Below, piece by piece: positions 1 through 4,743 of a stretch of 6,911 nt of DNA. The position numbers and the translations under genes were made by a program. The notes below the pieces were generated by a model. It had not been told where the DNA came from, made no database searches, and saw only the letters and a program-made list of their open reading frames with translations. This DNA comes from Deltaproteobacteria bacterium. GTDB taxonomy: Bacteria > Desulfobacterota > Binatia > Bin18. Each line of letters begins with the position of its first letter. Positions within the stretch are counted from its first letter, which is position 1. The stretch is taken from positions 1 to 6,911 of the forward strand of contig JACQEL010000109.1 of the NCBI GenBank assembly GCA_016200595.1. Reading direction: 5' to 3'.

Positions 1-29
1 AGACCGCAAGAGATTGGCACACCAGATCT

Positions 30-88
30 GTCACCCTGAGTGAAACGAAGGGTCTCGCAGTGAGATTCTTCGCTACGCTCAGAATGAC
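30..88. repeat. Imperfect palindromic intergenic repeat
   Basis: Two 27-base arms (30-56 and 62-88) are imperfect reverse complements, matching at 20 of 27 positions around a 5-base spacer. Several mismatches become G-U pairs in RNA. The words CACCCTGAG, GAAGGGTCTC and GATTCTTCGCTACGCTCAG resemble a palindromic repeat seen in many environmental bacterial genomes; that comparison is from memory. It lies just beyond the broken end of regulator copy 1 and could mark a rearrangement boundary or act as a hairpin in transcripts. Confidence 0.7.
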
Positions 89-139
89 AAGACTGGATGG
101 TCACGTTGTAAAGTGTACGAATGTCGTGTGTTTTGATTT

Positions 140-465
140 AGCTCAGTGGTAGCGACGGGGGCGATGAAGCGAGAGCCGCGCCCATGGACGGTCTCGATGA
201 ACTGCGGGGTTCGCCGCGCGTCGCCCAAGGCGCGGCGCAACTCGCCGATGCCGGCCACCAGGGCCGAGTCACTGACCACCACTCCCGGCTACACCGCGGC
301 AAAGAGGTCGTCTTTAGTGACGAGCTGGCCGCTGCGCTCGGCCAAATAGCCCAGCACGGCCAAGGCTTTCCCTGTGAGGCGGATGACTTCCTGTCCCTGC
401 CAGAGTTGGGCGTTGGGGACATCAAGCCGAAAAGGCTCGAAGCTCAGGAGGTGGTGTTCCGACAT
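140..465 (-). pseudogene. Regulator copy 1: winged-helix domain remnant with amber codon
   Basis: This is a remnant of an OmpR/CadC-type winged helix-turn-helix domain (Trans_reg_C family). Translation starts at ATG 465-463 (MSEHHLLSFEPFRLD), behind an AGGAAGGA ribosome-binding site at about 471-478; the upstream TTG at 480 is less likely. The frame reads through the effector-domain strands and helices to FAAV, then meets TAG at 291-289, where copies 2 and 3 have TGG (FxAVWPG). After the amber codon the same frame resumes (VVSDSALVAGIGELRRALGD, then FIETVHGRG and FIAP) to about position 140, where homology stops and unrelated sequence runs on to a stop at 79. The wing carries Ser where copies 2 and 3 have Tyr (HGRGSRF). 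The TolB-like and TPR parts are missing. It cannot make a normal regulator. It is divergent from the Phd/RelE pair, with 115 bp between starts. Confidence 0.85.
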
Positions 466-520
466 GTATTCCTTCCTCAATTTGCCGCCATCCTTTTTGC
501 CAGACCTGACCCACCTCTGC

Positions 521-576
521 TTGACAGCTTAGCACGGACCTGGAAAAGTACTTGCTGAGGTACTTTAGGAGGTACT
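521..576 (+). promoter_or_regulatory. Promoter/operator region of the Phd-RelE operon
   Basis: Three GTAC cores start at 548, 560 and 572, exactly 12 bp apart, as AGTACT, GGTACT and GGTACT. The first two also form a perfect inverted repeat, AAAGTAC (545-551) and GTACTTT (560-566). YefM-type antitoxins bind palindromes with a TGTACA core at 12-bp centre spacing, so this is a good candidate autoregulatory operator. The third core overlaps the ribosome-binding site AGGAGG (567-572), eight bases before the ATG at 581. A perfect TTGACA lies at 521-526, but I see no convincing -10 at the right distance. Confidence 0.65.
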
Positions 577-580
577 CTAT

Positions 581-859
581 ATGAGACTCCGGCCAACTGA
601 AGATGTTCGTCCGGTGACAGATTTCCGCAACCATGCCGCTGAGATCTTGGCGCAAGTGAAGACGACCAGGCGACCAGTCGTGATTACCCAAAAGGGTAAA
701 TCTGCCGCCGTTCTTATGGATGCTGAGCATTACGAAAGGCAGCAAGAACTGCTTGAGCTTCTGCAGAAAATTGCGAAAGGCAGCAAAGCGACGGATGAGG
801 GCAGGCTGATTCCCCATGCGCAAGTGATGCGGGAAGTCGAGGAATGGCTCAACGAGTAA
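581..859 (+). CDS. Phd/YefM-family antitoxin
   Basis: This is the antitoxin of a type II TA module: it binds and neutralises the toxin encoded next to it, and with the toxin represses their shared promoter. The 92-residue length is typical. Residues 9-52 carry the Phd/YefM DNA-binding fold: VRPVTDFRNHAAEIL, then RRPVVITQKGKSAAVLMDAEHYE. The charged C-terminal helices (about 53-92, ending VMREVEEWLNE) are the expected toxin-binding part. The start at 581 is supported by AGGAGG eight bases upstream. The gene overlaps the toxin by 16 bases (844-859), a usual sign of translational coupling. It is probably autoregulated through the GTAC repeats in front of it. The family call is firm; the subtype is not. 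Confidence 0.93.
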   Translation: MRLRPTEDVRPVTDFRNHAAEILAQVKTTRRPVVITQKGKSAAVLMDAEHYERQQELLELLQKIAKGSKATDEGRLIPHAQVMREVEEWLNE

Positions 860-1143
860 AACGTTGGCGGCTGTTGTGGACGGAGCCTGCGCGCGACGCT
901 TTGCGAGAGATCTTGCGGTTCATCCGACAAGATAACCCGGTGGCTGCGCGGAACGTCAGTCGAGAGATTCGGCAGAAGGTAGAGCGGCTCACCCAATTCC
1001 CTTTGTCAGGGCGCGACGTACCCGAGTTGCCGGACACAGGCTTTCGAGCAGTGATTATTGGGAATTACCGGGTAATCTATCGTGTGGTTAGTAATACGGT
1101 TGAGATCCTTACTGTCGTGCATGGTCGGCGTAAAGTAGGGTAA
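844..1143 (+). CDS. RelE/ParE-superfamily toxin
   Basis: This is the toxin partner of the Phd/YefM antitoxin. The 99-residue length and the ordered motifs WTEPARDALREILRFI (about 12-27), FPLSGRDVPELPDTGFR (about 52-68), GNYRVIYRV (73-81) and ILTVVHGRRK (88-97) match the RelE/ParE fold. Known members either cleave mRNA at the ribosome (RelE type) or inhibit DNA gyrase (ParE type). The layout of GRDVPEL, Y-R-V-IY and a terminal HGRR motif is shared by both, and I cannot decide between them. The ATG at 844 lies inside the antitoxin gene, so it is probably translated by coupling. No frame damage is visible, so the module looks intact. Confidence 0.93.
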   Translation: MAQRVKRWRLLWTEPARDALREILRFIRQDNPVAARNVSREIRQKVERLTQFPLSGRDVPELPDTGFRAVIIGNYRVIYRVVSNTVEILTVVHGRRKVG

Positions 1144-1172
1144 CACCCTTGTGCGCAGGACAGTCCGCAAAA

Positions 1173-1250
1173 TCAACACAATGCTGCCAACCGTGCCTTC
1201 GCCTCTTGTAGGTCCTGCTTGTCAAACCCTTCCGTAAACCAACCATAGTC
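1173..1250 (-). pseudogene. C-terminal tail remnant of adenylate-cyclase/ATPase-TPR protein
   Basis: Read on the minus strand, 25 codons and a TGA give DYGWFTEGFD followed by KQDLQEAKARLAALC. From memory, the pattern YxWFTEGFDTxDLxEAKxLLxxL is the usual extreme C-terminus of large class III adenylate cyclase or AAA-ATPase proteins with TPRs. Nothing else of such a gene is present. Upstream, in the gene's direction, the frame hits stops inside an octamer tandem repeat (1248-1279). It is best read as the last scrap of a deleted gene, cut at that repeat. It is too short to be functional. Confidence 0.6.
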
Positions 1251-1279
1251 ACAGAGTCATCAAGTCATACAGTCAAACT
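1248..1279. repeat. Octamer tandem repeat, four GTCA-headed units
   Basis: GTCA recurs at 1248, 1256, 1264 and 1272, giving four 8-bp units (GTCACAGA, GTCATCAA, GTCATACA, GTCAAACT). Only the first four bases are fixed. The array sits exactly where homology to the cyclase-like tail ends, which suggests a deletion or insertion point. Confidence 0.65.
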
Positions 1280-1301
1280 CCCGGCTATTCTTTGACGTGT
1301 C

Positions 1302-1333
1302 ACTTGCAGGCTCGACGACTTGCAGACTCGGAA
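1302..1333. repeat. 16-bp direct repeat, two units
   Basis: Units at 1302-1317 (ACTTGCAGGCTCGACG) and 1318-1333 (ACTTGCAGACTCGGAA) match at 13 of 16 bases. They abut the 3' end of regulator copy 2 and, with the octamers, fill the space between that gene and the cyclase-like remnant. Confidence 0.6.
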
Positions 1334-1334
1334 T

Positions 1335-1550
1335 TCACTTCAGTCCCGCCCTGCGCAAGGCAGCCAGGTGGTGCTCCAACAGCGCCGGGTCTTTAATCGG
1401 CTCTCGCTGCCGGTGCACCTCTAGGGAGAACTGCGGATTGATTCGCAGCACTTCCGCCGCCTCGGCTCGGGCCTCTGCTTCACGCCCGAGCTCACTGTAG
1501 ACTGCCGCCAGAGTCAGAGGGGTCTGCACTCCCAAAAAAGAGCCACTCAA
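1335..1550 (-). pseudogene. Regulator copy 2, C-terminal fragment
   Basis: This is the displaced last part of regulator copy 2. From about QTPLTLAAVYSELG it matches the last 60 residues of copy 3 almost residue for residue (EARAEAAEVLR, NPQFSLEVHRQREPIKDP, AALRRAGLK), including the final TPR-like helices and the stop. The first residues come from a different frame of the middle fragment, so the nominal ATG is not a true start. It lies one base out of frame with the middle fragment. At the junction the DNA passes from the first TPR (GCAGACCCC) straight into the last (CTCTGACTCTGGCGGC). About 273 residues present in copy 3 (its C-terminal part, residues 36-308) are missing. Confidence 0.85.
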
Positions 1551-2268
1551 AGTGGTGAGTGGAACTCAGCCACGCGTAAGCCTCGGCATACTGCGGGTCC
1601 AGGGCAACGGCGTTCTCCCACAGCTGCCGGGCCTGGGCATTGGCCTCTTTAGTGAAGCGCAAAAAATATTCCAGCCCGTGCAAGAAGGCATCATAGGCCT
1701 CCAGGTTGTCGGTGTGTTTACGCAGGACGTACCCCTGCTCCTGCAACGCGAGCTGGAGTTTCAGCGTCCTCACGATCTTCTGCACGATCTCATCTTGCAA
1801 TGAGAAAATGTCCTTCAAGGGCCGGTCATAGCGCTCGGCCCACAGGTGATAACCCGTAGCGGCATCGATCAACTGTGCCGTGATCCTCACCGTGTCCTCA
1901 GCCTTCAGTACCCCCCCTTCCAAGACGTACCGCACCCCCATCTCCCGTCCCACGTCCTGCACCTTGACCGCCTTGCCTTTGTAGGTGAAGGCGGAGTTGC
2001 GAGCGATGACAAAGAGGCTAGAGATCTTGGAGAGATCGCCGGTCAGCACTTCGGTGAGGCCATCACTGAAGTAGTCCTGCTGCGGATCACCACTGAGGGT
2101 GACAAAGGGCAGCACAACAATCGAGGGCTTGTCGGGCAAGGGCAGGGCTGGCACGAAAGAAGTGGTCAGTGGCCAGTTCCCAGTGGCCAGTTGAGGAGAA
2201 GCGGGGGAGGGCTGCTGACTGACAACTGACAACTGGGGGAGTGGTGGAGACGGCGGCGATAAAGCCAT
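1492..2268 (-). pseudogene. Regulator copy 2, TolB-like middle fragment
   Basis: The homologous part begins near PALPLPDKPS (about 2150) and runs through a TolB/FlgO-like domain of the COG5616 type: PSIVVLPF, GDPQQDYFSDGLTEVLTGDL, FVIARNSAFTYKGKAV, GVRYVLEGGV, VRITAQLIDA, YHLWAERYDRPL, FSLQDEIVQKIV. It then gives YDAFLHGLEYFLRFT and one TPR (VALDPQYAEAYAWL) before running out of frame into LQ-stop. In copy 3 the TolB-like domain is fused in frame to the winged helix. Here it is one base out of frame with it, and the change lies in a heptamer-rich linker (2160-2235). The domain sequence itself shows no stop or obvious decay. This copy keeps the 32 residues (RKHTDNLEAYDAFL onward) that copy 3 has lost. 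Confidence 0.85.
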
Positions 2269-2578
2269 AGCCCCGCCCGTGTACGGTCTCGATGAACTGG
2301 GGTGTCTGCCGTGCGTCGCCTAAGGCCCGGCGCAGCTCGCCAATGCAGGTCACCAGGGCCGAGTCACTGACCACTATTCCCGGCCATACCGCGGTAAAGA
2401 GTTCCTCTTTGGTGACGAGCTGGCCACTGCGCTCGGTTAGATGACACAGGACGGCCAAGGCTTTGTTGGTGAGGCGGATCACCTCTGGTCCTCGCCAGAG
2501 CTGGGCGTTGGGGATATCGAGCCGAAACGGTTCAAAGCTCAAGAGGCGGTGTGCCTGTCTCTGCTCCTCACTCTTCAT
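2087..2578 (-). pseudogene. Regulator copy 2, winged-helix DNA-binding fragment
   Basis: This is the N-terminal OmpR/CadC-type winged-helix domain of copy 2. It shows LLSFEPFRLDIPNAQLWRG (about 12-30), EVIRLTNKALAVLCHL, LVTKEELFTAVWPG, the likely recognition helix SDSALVTCIGELRRALGD and the wing FIETVHGRGYGF. The conserved Trp lost in copy 1 is intact. Real homology ends near IAAVSTTPP (about 2240); the remaining residues are an out-of-frame reading of the linker and TolB-like region, open by chance until 2087. The start at ATG 2578-2576 has no strong ribosome-binding site in front. No membrane segment is seen, unlike CadC or ToxR. The upstream 85 bp match those of copy 3. Confidence 0.85.
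2160..2235. repeat. Heptamer tandem repeats in the linker of regulator copy 2
   Basis: Two heptamer blocks lie between the winged-helix and TolB-like coding parts. On the plus strand, AAGTGGT, CAGTGGC, CAGTTCC, CAGTGGC and CAGTTGA run from 2160 to 2194. Two perfect ACAACTG units (2222-2235) follow a diverged CTGACTG (2215-2221). The region is open in both frames used by the flanking domains. Gain or loss of one 7-bp unit changes frame, and removing one would join the two domains. Confidence 0.75.
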
Positions 2579-2663
2579 CTCAGAGAGTTCCCGGAATTGT
2601 CTTAAGATTTTCGCTCCCTGCCGTTGTATCTTCTTTCATACGGCACAGGCAAGCGTAAGAGAA
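2579..2663 (-). promoter_or_regulatory. Conserved upstream region of regulator copy 2 with 11-bp-spaced boxes
   Basis: About 85 bp in front of copy 2 align nearly gap-free with the region in front of copy 3 at roughly 70-75% identity by eye, ending near AAGAGAA. On the plus strand, TCAGAGA (2580), CCGGAAT (2591) and TTAAGAT (2602) sit at 11-bp steps, at the same positions as the better boxes of copy 3. PhoB/OmpR-type winged helices bind direct repeats at this period, so autoregulation is plausible. I could not fix -35 and -10 elements. Confidence 0.5.
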
Positions 2664-2750
2664 AGGAGGTCATATCAACACGTCCATTATAGAAGCATCG
2701 TCTTGTGTTCTCGGGTTCTCTTTAATCCCTGCTGGCCTTAGAAGGAGATT

Positions 2751-2810
2751 GGGCAAAAGCGTAGCGTTGCCCAGCAAGTAGCTCGTGTAGCGTGCGCTCT
2801 GCGCACGAGC
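2751..2810. repeat. Cluster of short hairpins in the vapBC leader
   Basis: GGGCAA (2751-2756) pairs with TTGCCC (2767-2772). Next, CGTGCGC (2791-2797) pairs with GCGCACG (2801-2807) around TCT. Alternatively GCTCGTG (2781-2787) pairs with CACGAGC (2804-2810), so the last two stems exclude each other. The word TAGCGTGCGC recurs in the inverted repeat at 6646. This looks like a palindromic intergenic repeat rather than a known riboswitch. The rest of 2664-2840 shows no gene. Confidence 0.55.
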
Positions 2811-2840
2811 GCTGCTGACTCCGACTGACGCGAGCGCTAT

Positions 2841-2880
2841 CATTGCTAGCATATTGATGTAGTGTGGAGTTATAGCAATG
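2841..2880 (+). promoter_or_regulatory. Candidate operator of the vapBC operon
   Basis: A perfect 8-bp inverted repeat, CATTGCTA (2841-2848) and TAGCAATG (2873-2880), flanks a 24-bp spacer. Its right arm covers the vapB start codon. The left side also contains the 8-bp palindrome TGCTAGCA (2844-2851). Ribbon-helix-helix antitoxins repress by binding such repeats. The ribosome-binding site GGAG (2866-2869) lies between the arms, eight bases before ATG. Confidence 0.5.
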
Positions 2881-3111
2881 GCTAATCTGGTAGTCCGTAA
2901 TGTTGACGAGGAAATCGTTAAGGCGCTCAAGGTGCGCGCGGGAAGGCACGGCACCAGCGCTGAAGCCGAACATCGCAAAATTCTGGCAGAGGCACTGGTG
3001 AAACCGAAGAAACGCTCCTTCGTCCAGGTATTGGCTTCCATGCCCAACGTTGGCGACGACGCCGACTTTGAGCGAGTGGAAGATACGAACAGCCCCGATG
3101 TACTTGGTTGA
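2878..3111 (+). CDS. vapB: FitA/VapB-like ribbon-helix-helix antitoxin
   Basis: This is the antitoxin of a VapBC (FitAB-type) module: it neutralises the PIN-domain toxin encoded downstream and represses the operon. The 77-residue length fits. Residues 1-40 (ANLVVRNVDEEIVKALKVRA, then GTSAEAEHRKILAEAL) are a standard ribbon-helix-helix domain in which the first strand contacts DNA. The tail MPNVGDDADFERVED (55-69) is typical of FitA-like proteins and should wrap into the toxin. The start is supported by GGAG at 2866-2869. It overlaps the toxin gene by 14 bases. No damage is seen. Confidence 0.93.
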   Translation: MANLVVRNVDEEIVKALKVRAGRHGTSAEAEHRKILAEALVKPKKRSFVQVLASMPNVGDDADFERVEDTNSPDVLG

Positions 3112-3514
3112 CACGAACGTCATCAGCGAAGCGAGGAAGCGCGACAAGGCTAACCGCGGCGTCACGCGCTTTTTCAAGATGGCGCAGACGTCTGGGAGCG
3201 CACTGTATATCAGCGTGATTACCATCGGCGAAATACGCCGTGGGATCGAACTGATTCGTTACCGGGGTGATGTCCGGCAAGCGACGCAACTGGAAGTCTG
3301 GATAGACGTAATCCTGAACGAGTTCCGCGAACACATTCTGGATTTCTGCCATGACGAAGCGCAGGTGTGGGGACGACTGCGCGTACCGCATCCAGAAAAC
3401 GCGCTGGACAAACAAATCGCCGCGACAGCGCTTACCCATAAACTCACCTTAGTAACGCGCAACATGAGCCATTTCGAGGGGCTGGGACTGACACTGCTCA
3501 ACCCTTTTGATTGA
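3098..3514 (+). CDS. vapC: VapC/FitB-like PIN-domain toxin ribonuclease
   Basis: This is a PIN-domain endoribonuclease, the toxin of the pair. I place the start at ATG 3098 rather than 3050. From there the protein is 138 residues, the family norm, and opens with the canonical MYLVDTNVISE; the 3050 start would add an unsupported 16-residue tail inside vapB. The metal-binding acidic residues are visible: D5 (VDTN), E45 (ITIGEIRRGIE) and D104 (ENALDKQIAATAL). The C-terminal LVTRNMSHFEGLGLTLLNPF is the usual FitB ending, with N122 at the fourth active-site position. Its start lies inside vapB, which implies coupled translation. All key residues are present, so it is probably active. VapC proteins generally cleave tRNA or rRNA; the target here cannot be told. 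Confidence 0.93.
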   Translation: MYLVDTNVISEARKRDKANRGVTRFFKMAQTSGSALYISVITIGEIRRGIELIRYRGDVRQATQLEVWIDVILNEFREHILDFCHDEAQVWGRLRVPHPENALDKQIAATALTHKLTLVTRNMSHFEGLGLTLLNPFD

Positions 3515-3616
3515 AGGGCTCAGAAATAGGGATGGGAGGCTGAAGCAGTATGCTGACTGCGTATTGCTGTTTATCAATTTGGGCAGGTCTGACACGCTTA
3601 CGCGCGTTTCATTGTT

Positions 3617-3637
3617 CACTACTCGTCACTCAGCACT
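3617..3637. repeat. Heptamer tandem repeat at the 3' end of regulator copy 3
   Basis: Three 7-bp units, CACTACT, CGTCACT and CAGCACT, each ending in ACT, run up to the stop codon of copy 3 (3637-3639). The heptamers on the two sides of the gene share words: CAGCACT here is AGTGCTG on the other strand, matching the linker array at 5185. Confidence 0.65.
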
Positions 3638-4743
3638 CACTTCAGCCCCGCCTTGCGTAGAGCGGCAAGCTGGCGCTCCAACATCACCGGGTCTTTAATC
3701 GGCTCTCTCTGCCTGTGAACCTCTAGGGAGAACTGCGGATTGAGCCGCAGCACTTCGGCGGCCTCCGCTCGCGCCTCCGCTCCTCGGCCTAGCTCACTGT
3801 AGACTGCGGCCAGGGTCAGATGAGCGCCAAGAAAATTGGGGTAGCAGGAGAGATATTGCTTCAGAGGGGCAATCGCCTCCTCGGGCTGCCCGGTCAGGTA
3901 ATAGGCAGCGCCTACGAAGCATAAGTGTTGGTCCGGGGTATTGGGCTTGCGGCGCAGCGCCTGCTCTGCCATCCCCACCGCTTCCTCCGGCCTGCTCACA
4001 CGGCTCAGCGTCTCAGCCAGAACCGCATAACCCGTAGCATTGTTAGGATCGAGGGCGATCGCCCGCTCCATCTCGGCCATGGCCGGCTCATACTGCTTTT
4101 GCCACAGATAGACATAGCCCAAGACTATGTGACCCACGGAGAAGGAGTCACTTAAGGAGATAGCTCGTTGCGCCGCCGTCAACGCCTGCGCCAACGTCTG
4201 GGCATCCGCACTTTGTTGAAAGACCCACTGCCGCAGGTAGCTGAGAGCCAGGAAGAGATGGGCAGTCATAAGATTGGGGTTCCGGCTGATGGCTTCCTTC
4301 AGCGTAGCGATCGCCTCGGCATACCGCCCGGTCCCGAAGTAGGCCCAGCCCGATTGGAATAAGTAGACGGGTGGATAGCGAGGGTTGAGCCGCATCGCCT
4401 GCTCCGTCATCCGCAGGGCTTTTTCAGGTTGGCCCGCGGCGTTCAGCGCCTGCGCCTGCAATTCATAGCTGTCGGCAAAGTTGGAATCGAGGGCGATAGC
4501 CCGTTCCCCTTCCGCTATGGCTTGGTCAGACTGCTGTTTCAGCGCATAGACAGCGCTCAAGAGCGAATGGGCTCCAGGCAGAGAGTCGTCCAGGGCAACA
4601 GCCTGGTGCGCCAGCGCCAACGCGCGTTCCAGAGTCTGGGGGTCCGCACTCCAGCGCCAGGCCCACTCCAGCCAGTAGGTCCAACCCAGCCGCGCGTACG
4701 CCTCGGCATACTGCGGGTCCAGCGCCAGGGCTTTCTCAAACAT
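3637..4743 (-). CDS. Regulator copy 3, TPR half (split from N-terminal half)
   Basis: This is a TPR-rich protein of 368 residues, the second half of a broken wHTH/TolB-like/TPR regulator. Repeats of the A-L-P-Y-A-G pattern run the full length: ALALDPQYAEAYARLG (5-20), AVALDDSLPGAHSLLSAVY, AIALDSNFADSYELQAQAL, AMRLNPRYPPVYLFQSGWAY, AISRNPNLMTAHLFLALSY, AIALDPNNATGYAVLAETL, then GAHLTLAAVYSELGRGAEARAEAAEVLRLNPQF. I count about eight or nine units, which would form a superhelical protein-binding scaffold. In copy 2 the first TPR continues in frame from the TolB-like domain. Here the join has lost about 95 bp, so this frame begins at ATG 4743, which overlaps the previous stop by 8 bases (ATGTTTGA). 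It could be translated by reinitiation or be dead; no good ribosome-binding site is seen. Confidence 0.85.
   Translation of the reverse strand: MFEKALALDPQYAEAYARLGWTYWLEWAWRWSADPQTLERALALAHQAVALDDSLPGAHSLLSAVYALKQQSDQAIAEGERAIALDSNFADSYELQAQALNAAGQPEKALRMTEQAMRLNPRYPPVYLFQSGWAYFGTGRYAEAIATLKEAISRNPNLMTAHLFLALSYLRQWVFQQSADAQTLAQALTAAQRAISLSDSFSVGHIVLGYVYLWQKQYEPAMAEMERAIALDPNNATGYAVLAETLSRVSRPEEAVGMAEQALRRKPNTPDQHLCFVGAAYYLTGQPEEAIAPLKQYLSCYPNFLGAHLTLAAVYSELGRGAEARAEAAEVLRLNPQFSLEVHRQREPIKDPVMLERQLAALRKAGLK

Noticed and set aside
521..549. Complete sigma-70 promoter before the Phd gene
   Set aside because: TTGACA is perfect, but no acceptable -10 lies 16-18 bp downstream, so only the operator region is reported.
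184..558. Long plus-strand open frame opposite regulator copy 1
   Set aside because: It is antisense to the winged-helix remnant, has no family-like motifs, and similar shadows occur opposite copies 2 and 3 because of codon bias.
2662..2675. Strong AGGAGG-type ribosome-binding site after the conserved block
   Set aside because: No start codon with a meaningful frame follows at a suitable distance; it is perhaps a relic of a lost gene.
2722..3439. Two long minus-strand frames opposite vapBC
   Set aside because: Both TA genes on the plus strand are unmistakable, so these are shadows.
581..3514. TA modules plus regulators as a new defence system
   Set aside because: Both TA pairs look like ordinary autonomous type II modules and the adjoining regulators are broken; nothing shows functional coupling.
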